Of a stretch of DNA of 64,000 nt, positions 58,459 to 64,000 are shown one piece after another. How positions within the stretch are numbered: the first letter of the stretch is position 1; every line of letters starts with the position of its first letter. The position numbers and the translations under genes are program-made. The stretch is taken from assembly GCF_020991275.1 (NCBI RefSeq), contig NZ_JAJLQY010000005.1, positions 1-64,000 of the forward strand, given 5' to 3'. The DNA comes from Actinocorallia sp. API 0066. Its GTDB lineage: Bacteria; Actinomycetota; Actinomycetes; Streptosporangiales; Streptosporangiaceae. Under the pieces are notes generated by a model that worked only from the letters and a program-made list of their open reading frames with translations, was not told the DNA's origin and made no database searches.

Positions 58459-59253
58459 TCAGCCGAGCACCTCCAGCTTGGACACCAGCCACAGGCCGTC
58501 CTTCTCCACCATGGTCAGCCGGAGCCGGTGCTGCTCGATGTGCGGGTCGGCGTCCTTGCTGGTCGTCTGCTGGTTGAGGAAGACCAGGACCGTCACCGAG
58601 CCGTCGTCCCGGACCGCCTCGACGCCCGCCTTGCTCGTCAGGCCGACCGTGACGGCCTGCTGCTCGGGCGCGGTCTGCAGCAGCTTCTCCGCGCTCGCCT
58701 CGTACGCCTTGTGGAAGTCGCCGGTCGTCTCGTCCAGGACCACCGCGACGTCCTGCTTGATCGTCCGGTAGTCCCACGAGGAGATGTGCTGGGCCGTGGA
58801 CGCGGCGGTGCGCACCGCCTTGTCGATCTGGTCCTGGCTCAGCGTGCCCCGGGTGTTCGACCACAGCAGCCCGGTGGACACGCCCAGCGCGACCACGAGG
58901 GCGCCCAGGACGACCAGAACCCACCCCGGCACCCCGCCATCGGACCCCGCCTTCACGGGCCTCTTGGCGGACCTGACGGCCTTCTTCGCCTTCGGGCTCT
59001 CGATGACCTCGGCCTCGGACTCCGCGGCGTCGGCCTTGTCGGCGTCGGCGGCTGCCTTCTTGGTCGAGACGGCCTTGGCCTCGGGCTCGTCGTCCTCGTC
59101 GTCGGGCTCGGCGGGCTTCGCCTTGGCCTTGCCGGTATCCGTGGCGTCCGTGGTGTCCGAGTCGTCGGCGGCGCCGATGAGGGAGAGCTGGCCGTCGATC
59201 TCCGGTTCCGCGTCGGCGGGCGTGGCCGCCGCGGTGTCGGTCGCTTCGCTCAC
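58459..59253 (-). CDS. Mce-associated membrane protein (second copy)
   Basis: A 264-residue protein. A ~110-residue acidic/Lys/Ala-rich cytosolic tail (DDEDDEPEAKAVSTKKAAAD) precedes one helix (VPGWVLVVLGALVVALGVST). An extracytoplasmic Mce-associated domain follows (SSWDYRTIKQDVAVVLDETT, LVFLNQQTT, DGLWLVSKLEVLG). This family, encoded after mce genes, stabilises Mce transport complexes in mycobacteria. GTG 59253 overlaps the preceding gene's stop by GTGA. It is last in the operon. Confidence 0.85.
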   Translation of the reverse strand: MSEATDTAAATPADAEPEIDGQLSLIGAADDSDTTDATDTGKAKAKPAEPDDEDDEPEAKAVSTKKAAADADKADAAESEAEVIESPKAKKAVRSAKRPVKAGSDGGVPGWVLVVLGALVVALGVSTGLLWSNTRGTLSQDQIDKAVRTAASTAQHISSWDYRTIKQDVAVVLDETTGDFHKAYEASAEKLLQTAPEQQAVTVGLTSKAGVEAVRDDGSVTVLVFLNQQTTSKDADPHIEQHRLRLTMVEKDGLWLVSKLEVLG

Positions 59254-59771
59254 TGGGCAACTCCGAACTTCGAGACGAGCCACTTGCCGTCGACGTTGGT
59301 CACGTCGAACACGAACCGCATGTAGCGGGGCGTGCCCTGCGGCACCTGCGGGTTGGTGACGACCGCGGACACCGCGACGATCACCTCCGCCGAGTCGCCG
59401 TCGCCGCCGGTCAGCCCGGCGCTGAGCACCTGCGCCTGCGACGTCGCCTGCGTCTTGGTGATCTCCGCGACGAACGTGTCGGCGTTGGACGCGTACTGGT
59501 CCTTGGCGGCCCCGGTGGTGCTGGAAAGCACCCGCTTCATGTCGTCGTTGACCGTCCGGTAGTCCAAGGTCATCATGTTCAGCGCCGTCTGGCGGCCCGC
59601 GGCGAGCGCCTCGTCCCGCCACGTGGCCTCCCGCGACGCGGACGCCGCCTTCATCCCGAGCACGATGGTGCCGGCGAGCAGCGCGGCGGCGAGCACCGCG
59701 AGCACCCCCGCCAGCGCCATCCGCGTCCGGACCCCGCTCAGGACAGCGGCCCGAGAAGAAGCCACTTCCAT
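59250..59771 (-). CDS. Mce-associated membrane protein (first copy)
   Basis: A 173-residue single-pass protein. The N-terminal helix is MALAGVLAVLAAALLAGTIV, and the extracytoplasmic domain shows MTLDYRTVNDDMKRVLSSTT and ends VDGKWLVSKFGVAQ, matching the next gene (WDYRTIKQD; DGLWLVSKLEV). ATG 59771 overlaps mceF by 34 bases; ATG 59720 (MALAGVLAVL) is a non-overlapping alternative with a weaker ribosome site. It probably supports assembly of the Mce lipid transporter. Confidence 0.84.
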   Translation of the reverse strand: MEVASSRAAVLSGVRTRMALAGVLAVLAAALLAGTIVLGMKAASASREATWRDEALAAGRQTALNMMTLDYRTVNDDMKRVLSSTTGAAKDQYASNADTFVAEITKTQATSQAQVLSAGLTGGDGDSAEVIVAVSAVVTNPQVPQGTPRYMRFVFDVTNVDGKWLVSKFGVAQ

Positions 59772-61114
59772 GACTCGTCCCCCAATAGGTTCTGGGCTCC
59801 GCCGGAGGAACCGATCGTGTAGGTCACGCCGTCCGGCCCGACGTACTTGCCGGAGGTCGGATCGTAGCCGGTGACGAAGACCGATTTGGACGAATGCGCC
59901 TGGTAGACGATGTCCTCGTCGATGTCGTCCGTGTTCAGCCGGGTGCTCGCCGCGGGCGGCTCGCCCGCGCCGTCCAGCGCGCCGGGGGGCAGCGCGAGGT
60001 CCGGAAGCGGCTTCGGCGCGTTCTTGTGGCCGCGGACCGCCTGCTTCCTGTCCTTGGACGTGCAGCCGACGTCCGTGCGGGCGGGCAGGTTCTTGGTCTG
60101 CTGCGGCCAGCGCGGCTTGGTGCCCTCGTAGCCGTCGGTGCAGGGCTCGGGCTCGTCGATGTTCAGCGCGAGGCCGAGGTGCTGGTAGCCGTCGCCCGGC
60201 AGGACGGTCTGGGAACCCGCGATGGTGAACGGGAACGAGATCAGCAGCGACCGGACGCCGTCCTGCCGCGCGGTCATGACCTGGCCGAGCGAGGTGAAGT
60301 TGGCGAGCAGGACGGGCAGGTCGCCCGACAGCCCGTCGATGAGCGCGTCGGCCTCGTCCACGGCGGGTTCGATCGCGTCGATGTCCGCCCGGATGGCCGG
60401 GTCGTCGTTCTTGATCGACTCGGTGAGCAGCGCCAGGTTGCGGGCGAAGGTCCGCAGCGAGCCGCCGTTGTCGCGCTGGGCGTCCAGCACGGTGCCGCCG
60501 CTGTCGAGCAGCTTCGAGGTGGTGTCGAAGTTCTCGTCCGCCGAGTCGATGATCTTCCCGCTGTTGTCGAGGATCGACTGGAGGTCGTCGCCGACGCCGT
60601 TGAACGCCAGGTACGCCTCGTCCACGATCGTCCGCAGGTGCTCGACGTTCACCGAGGTGACCGCCTTGTCGAGGTTGCGCAGCAGGTCGGCGGTGCGGAC
60701 CGGGGTCCGGGTGTCGGCCGGCGGGAACGTGTGGGTGCCGCCCTCGTCGAGGAAGGGGCCCTTGTCGCTGCGCGGCTGGAGGTCGACGTACTGCTCGCCG
60801 ACCGCCGAGCGGTTGGCGACGACGGCGATCGAGTCGCGCGGGATCTTCAGGCCCTTGTCGAGCACCAGTTCCATCTTGACGCCGTCGCCGGTCAGGTCGA
60901 TCGGTCCGACCCGGCCGACGGGGACGCCCAGGTAGGTCACCTCGGAGTTGCTGAACGCGCCTCCGGCGTCCGGAAGCGTCACGTACGCCTTGTAGGTCTG
61001 GTTGAACACGCCGCCGCCGACGCCCACGTACCTGACCAGGGTGTAGGACACCCCGAGGATCGTGACGATCAGGAAGACCAGGAGCTGGATCTTGACGCCC
61101 GGTTTGAGGATCAC
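59738..61114 (-). CDS. MCE-family protein MceF
   Basis: A 458-residue subunit of the Mce lipid/sterol import system. A short N-terminus and one helix (IQLLVFLIVTILGVSYTLV) precede the MCE/MlaD beta domain (about 40-115; TYLGVPVGRVGPIDL, SAVGEQYVDLQPRSD). A long helical needle region follows (LRNLDKAVTSVNVEHLRTIV). The C-terminal part has four cysteines (EPCTDGYEG, TDVGCTSKD) and a final YDPTSGKYVGPDG sequence. It is last of the mce genes, which fits MceF. GTG 61114 overlaps the mceE stop (GTGA). Confidence 0.88.
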   Translation of the reverse strand: MILKPGVKIQLLVFLIVTILGVSYTLVRYVGVGGGVFNQTYKAYVTLPDAGGAFSNSEVTYLGVPVGRVGPIDLTGDGVKMELVLDKGLKIPRDSIAVVANRSAVGEQYVDLQPRSDKGPFLDEGGTHTFPPADTRTPVRTADLLRNLDKAVTSVNVEHLRTIVDEAYLAFNGVGDDLQSILDNSGKIIDSADENFDTTSKLLDSGGTVLDAQRDNGGSLRTFARNLALLTESIKNDDPAIRADIDAIEPAVDEADALIDGLSGDLPVLLANFTSLGQVMTARQDGVRSLLISFPFTIAGSQTVLPGDGYQHLGLALNIDEPEPCTDGYEGTKPRWPQQTKNLPARTDVGCTSKDRKQAVRGHKNAPKPLPDLALPPGALDGAGEPPAASTRLNTDDIDEDIVYQAHSSKSVFVTGYDPTSGKYVGPDGVTYTIGSSGGAQNLLGDESWKWLLLGPLS

Positions 61115-62310
61115 GAGAGTCCTCCCATCAGCAGGGACTGGAGGGCCGCGTCGCCGGTGCCGAGGCCGATGGACGGGAGGATCGAGCCGGGGCCCGCCTC
61201 GTCGCCGACGCCGAGCACGCCGGGCGGCGTCTGGGTGACGCTGATGCCGGGCGGCGCGAGCAGGTCGCGGAGCGCCTGGCCCTGCTTCGCCAGCGACTCG
61301 CCGAGCGCGGGGTCGAGGTCGGTGCCGGTGAGGAGGTTGTGCGCGAGTTCCTCGAAGTCCAGCGAGACCGTCATGTTCATGTTGGCGAAGTCGCCCCTGA
61401 CGGTGTTGGAGAAGGCGTCGGTGAACGGGAACGTCACCACCGACACGGCGTGCTCAGGCACCAGGTCGCCGGCCTTGTTCAGGTTCTTCAGGACCGGCTG
61501 GAGGTTCTTCAGGTTGGTCAGGAGGTCCTTCTTGGAGCTCCTGATCACGTGCGTGCTGACGTCGCCGAACTTCTCCAGGCTGACCAGCATCTTGGTCAGG
61601 TCCTTCTGGTTCTGCCGGAGCACCGAGATCGCGGGCTCGGTCGCCTCGATCGTGTCGGCGATCGTCTCCTTCTCGGCCTCCAGCTTCACCAGCAGCCTGT
61701 CGATCTTGTCGAGCGCGTCGGTGATCGTGTGCCGCTGCTTGTCGAGCGTGCCGACGAACGTGTCGATCCGCTTCAGCACGGACTTGATCGACTGCTCGCG
61801 GCCCGACATCGCCGCGTTGAGCTCCTTGGTGATGGTGGAGATCTGCTGGATGCCGCCGCCGTTCAGCAGCAGCGACAGCGCGGAGAGCACCTCCTCCACC
61901 TCGGTGCTGCTGGAGCTGGCCGCCATCAGGATCTGGTCGCCGTCGGACAGCTCGCCGACGGCGCCCTGTTCGGGCGCGCTCAGCTCGACGTACTTCTCGC
62001 CCAGCAGCGTCGTCTGGCTGATCCTGGCGACCGCGTTGTCGGGCAGCTTGACCGAACCGTTGATCTTGACGGTGACGCGGGCGCGCCAGCCGTCCAGTTC
62101 GACGTCCTCGACCCGGCCGACCGACACGTCGTTGACCTTGACGGTGGACTGCGGCACGAGGTCGAGCACGTTCTCGAACTCGATCGCGACCTTGTAGGGG
62201 TCGTCGCCGAGGTCGGGGCCGCCGGGCAGCGGGATCGACTGCACGCCCTGGAAGCCGCAGCCCGCGAGGGCGAGTGACGTTCCGGCGAGCGCGAGAGCGA
62301 ACCGTCTCAT
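61111..62310 (-). CDS. MCE-family lipoprotein MceE (LprK-like)
   Basis: A 399-residue lipoprotein: signal MRRFALALAGTSLALAGC with a lipobox and Cys 18. The MCE domain (about 40-115) contains NDVSVGRVEDVELDGWRARV and TLLGEKYVELSAPEQG. A helical region of about 180 residues (LDKQRHTITDALDKIDRLLV) forms the needle, then a Pro/Gly-rich tail. In mce operons the fifth gene is typically the lipoprotein. ATG 62310 overlaps the mceD stop by ATGA. It carries lipid through the cell envelope with its partners. Confidence 0.9.
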   Translation of the reverse strand: MRRFALALAGTSLALAGCGFQGVQSIPLPGGPDLGDDPYKVAIEFENVLDLVPQSTVKVNDVSVGRVEDVELDGWRARVTVKINGSVKLPDNAVARISQTTLLGEKYVELSAPEQGAVGELSDGDQILMAASSSSTEVEEVLSALSLLLNGGGIQQISTITKELNAAMSGREQSIKSVLKRIDTFVGTLDKQRHTITDALDKIDRLLVKLEAEKETIADTIEATEPAISVLRQNQKDLTKMLVSLEKFGDVSTHVIRSSKKDLLTNLKNLQPVLKNLNKAGDLVPEHAVSVVTFPFTDAFSNTVRGDFANMNMTVSLDFEELAHNLLTGTDLDPALGESLAKQGQALRDLLAPPGISVTQTPPGVLGVGDEAGPGSILPSIGLGTGDAALQSLLMGGLS

Positions 62311-63554
62311 GGGGTGCCTCCCGTGCTGAACAGGCCGCCGAGCGTCTGGTCGGTCTGGTCGGACGTGGTGGGCGTGCCGTCCTTCTTGCCCTTGGACTTG
62401 GACTTGCCGGGCTTCCCGTTCGGCCCGTAGGCGTCCGGCGGCAGCGGCTCGGGGTTGTAGGTCGTGGTCATCGCCGTGATCCAGGAGATGTCCAGGTGCA
62501 GGGCGAACGGCAGGCCGCCGCTGATGGGCGCGAGCGTGTCCAGGCACTCCTCGGCGGGGGTGCCGAGTGAGTAGGCGAGGGAGCAGATCCAGTCCGCCGG
62601 GTTCTTCAGCATCCGGAAGTTCGCGCGGGTGTGCAGCGAGCCGGAGATCGGGTCGTAGGCCCGCGTCATGTTGCTGATGGCCTGCGGCGCGTAGACGAGG
62701 AACTCGCCGAACTCCTTCTGCCGCTTGACCAGGATCGCGGTCGCCTCGGCGAGGTCGTGCACGTTGCCGGAGAGCTGCTTGCGGTTGGCCTTGACGAACC
62801 GGGTGACGTTGTCCAGCGTCGGCGCGAGGATCTTCAGCGCGGCGCTGAGCTCCTCCTTCTCCCCGTTGAGCTGGACCGACACGTCCGACAGGTGCTGGAT
62901 GAACTGCCTGACCTGCGTGTCGTTGCTGGCGAGCGCCGTCGTGACGCCCTCCAGGTTCTGGATCGTCGCGACGATGTCGTCCTGGTTCTCACCGAGCGTC
63001 GACAGGATCCGGGCGGAGTCCTTGACAGTCTCGTTGAAGTCCTCGCCGGTGCCGTCCAGGTTGGCGGCCGCGACCTCCAGGAGGCGCGACAGCGAGCCCT
63101 CGGCGTTGGCGCCGTCCGGGCCGAGCGCGAGCGACAGCTCGTTGAGGCTCGCCGCGATCTGGTCGACCTCGACCGGGGTGTCGGTCTGGCTGACGGCGAG
63201 GATCGCGCCGTCGCCCATCGTCGGGCCCGTCCCGGGGTAGGCCGGGGTGAGCTGGACGAACCGGTCGGACACCAGGGACTGGGCGACGACCACGGCCTTC
63301 GCGTCCTTGGGGACCTTGCGCTTGGCCTCGTAGACCAGCTCGACCCTGACCGTCTTGCCCACGGGCGTGACGGACTCGACCGAGCCGACCGGGATGCCCA
63401 GGATGCGCACGTCGGCGCCCGGGTAGAGGCCCACGGCGCTCTTGAAGTAGGCGGTGACGCGGTGCATGCGCTCGCCGGGCCAGAACAGCACCACTGCCGT
63501 GACGGCCAGGGCGGCGACCACGAGCGGCACCAAGGCTTTGAAGAAGGTTCGCAC
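62307..63554 (-). CDS. MCE-family protein MceD
   Basis: A 415-residue subunit. The start GTG 63554 (VRTFFKALVPLVVAALAVTA) gives the usual short N-terminus and helix. The MCE domain has RILGIPVGSVESVTPVGKTV and SLVSDRFVQLTPAY. Helical heptads follow (LSRLLEVAAANLDGTGEDFN). A cysteine pair (WICSLAYS, EECLDTL) and a Lys/Ser-rich tail (GKPGKSKSKGKKDGT) close it. It begins eight bases after the preceding mce gene and overlaps mceE. Position before the lipoprotein gene marks it as MceD. Confidence 0.87.
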   Translation of the reverse strand: MRTFFKALVPLVVAALAVTAVVLFWPGERMHRVTAYFKSAVGLYPGADVRILGIPVGSVESVTPVGKTVRVELVYEAKRKVPKDAKAVVVAQSLVSDRFVQLTPAYPGTGPTMGDGAILAVSQTDTPVEVDQIAASLNELSLALGPDGANAEGSLSRLLEVAAANLDGTGEDFNETVKDSARILSTLGENQDDIVATIQNLEGVTTALASNDTQVRQFIQHLSDVSVQLNGEKEELSAALKILAPTLDNVTRFVKANRKQLSGNVHDLAEATAILVKRQKEFGEFLVYAPQAISNMTRAYDPISGSLHTRANFRMLKNPADWICSLAYSLGTPAEECLDTLAPISGGLPFALHLDISWITAMTTTYNPEPLPPDAYGPNGKPGKSKSKGKKDGTPTTSDQTDQTLGGLFSTGGTP

Positions 63555-63562
63555 TGGTGACC

Positions 63563-64000
63563 TCACGGGAGCAGCGGAAGCGGGCCGTCGGCGGGCTTGT
63601 TGTTCTTCTCGCCGCCCGAGCCCTTCTTCTTGGTCGGTCTGTCGGTGGACGGCTCCCCGATCGACACCGGGACGGGCAGGAGGTTCTGGATGTAGCTGTC
63701 GAACCACCGGCCGGTACCTGTGGCGTCCGCGAACTGCTTGCTGTAGACCGACATGAGCTGGACCATCCGGTCCAGGTTCTTCCTGTTGTCCAGGAGGATG
63801 TCGGTCACCTTCTGCAGGTTGGCGAGCAGCGGCTTGATCTCGTCCTCGTTCTCGTCGATCACCGCGTTGAGCTGTTGGGCCAGCGCGTAGGTGTTGACGA
63901 GCAGGTCGTGGATCGTCTGCCGCCGCGCCTTCACGGCCTGGAGCACCCGGTCGCCCTCACGGACAATCGACACGAGGTCGCCCTTGCGCTGGTCGAGCGC
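63563..64000 (-). CDS. MCE-family protein MceC, C-terminal part (partial)
   Basis: Only the C-terminal ~145 residues are in the window; the frame stays open to position 64000 (codons read from the edge give ALDQRKGDLVSIVREGDRVL). Seen: helical needle end (QQLNAVIDENEDEIKPLLAN) and the conserved RWFDSYIQNLLPVPVS, then a Lys/Gly tail. By order before mceD it is MceC. The internal GTG at 63973 is not a real start. Upstream mceA, mceB and the YrbE permeases should lie to the right. Confidence 0.85.
   Translation of the reverse strand, partial: ALDQRKGDLVSIVREGDRVLQAVKARRQTIHDLLVNTYALAQQLNAVIDENEDEIKPLLANLQKVTDILLDNRKNLDRMVQLMSVYSKQFADATGTGRWFDSYIQNLLPVPVSIGEPSTDRPTKKKGSGGEKNNKPADGPLPLLP

Overview
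The window is high-GC (roughly 70 percent or more by eye) and entirely chromosomal in character. It carries mycothiol synthesis (mshA), a SenX3-RegX3/PhoU pair, CarD, an mce operon, HbhA-like and DUF2516/DUF3263/DUF2637 proteins, many GTG/TTG starts and apparently leaderless genes. This combination fits an actinomycete, most likely of the Streptosporangiales (Actinomadura-like); that placement is inference from gene content and order. I see no insertion sequence, integrase, prophage or CRISPR array.

Left part (1-22,900). The minus-strand leader of an rRNA operon, with two near-identical promoters, enters from the left edge. Next come a quinone-reductase-like gene divergent from an HxlR regulator, groL under two CIRCE operators, a cold-shock gene and a thrC/sulfur-carrier pair. 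The block 6.7-16.8 kb holds trehalose synthesis (otsA, then otsB with a DUF3263 gene). Between otsA and otsB lie an ECF sigma factor, three membrane Ser/Thr kinases (two of them tandem paralogues), and a flavin monooxygenase/PadR pair. MarR, an S8 protease, a three-gene ABC export cassette and an NmrA-like/Rrf2 divergent pair follow.

Middle (22,900-46,300). A conserved actinobacterial housekeeping order is visible: tRNA-Thr, rlmB, cysS, ispF, carD, an LpqE-like lipoprotein, then regX3-senX3, phoU, gpmA, ybjN, mshA. ispD is missing from its usual place between carD and ispF. A PHO-box-like direct repeat lies between senX3 and phoU. Then come two related secreted proteins with W-N-G-K repeats, a DUF2207 membrane protein, an XRE regulator-hbhA-DUF2516 operon, a BlaI/M56 pair with a clear BlaI-type operator, and a secreted S15-like hydrolase.

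Right part (46,300-64,000). dtd, ygfZ, a Fur-family regulator resembling the nickel regulator Nur, and a nitrobindin-like gene form a cluster. Within it lie a 12-codon mini-ORF with a near-perfect ribosome site followed by a predicted three-way-junction RNA, and a 31-residue membrane peptide. Two tandem TetR paralogues precede rpoC and rpoB (minus strand). Upstream of rpoB is the 3' end of an mce operon (mceC-partial, D, E, F and two Mce-associated genes), which runs off the right edge.

The most promising undescribed element is the mini-ORF/structured RNA at 48,290-48,486. Next are the S/T kinase-ECF-trehalose block, the W-N-G-K secreted pair and several self-contained operator-regulator pairs.
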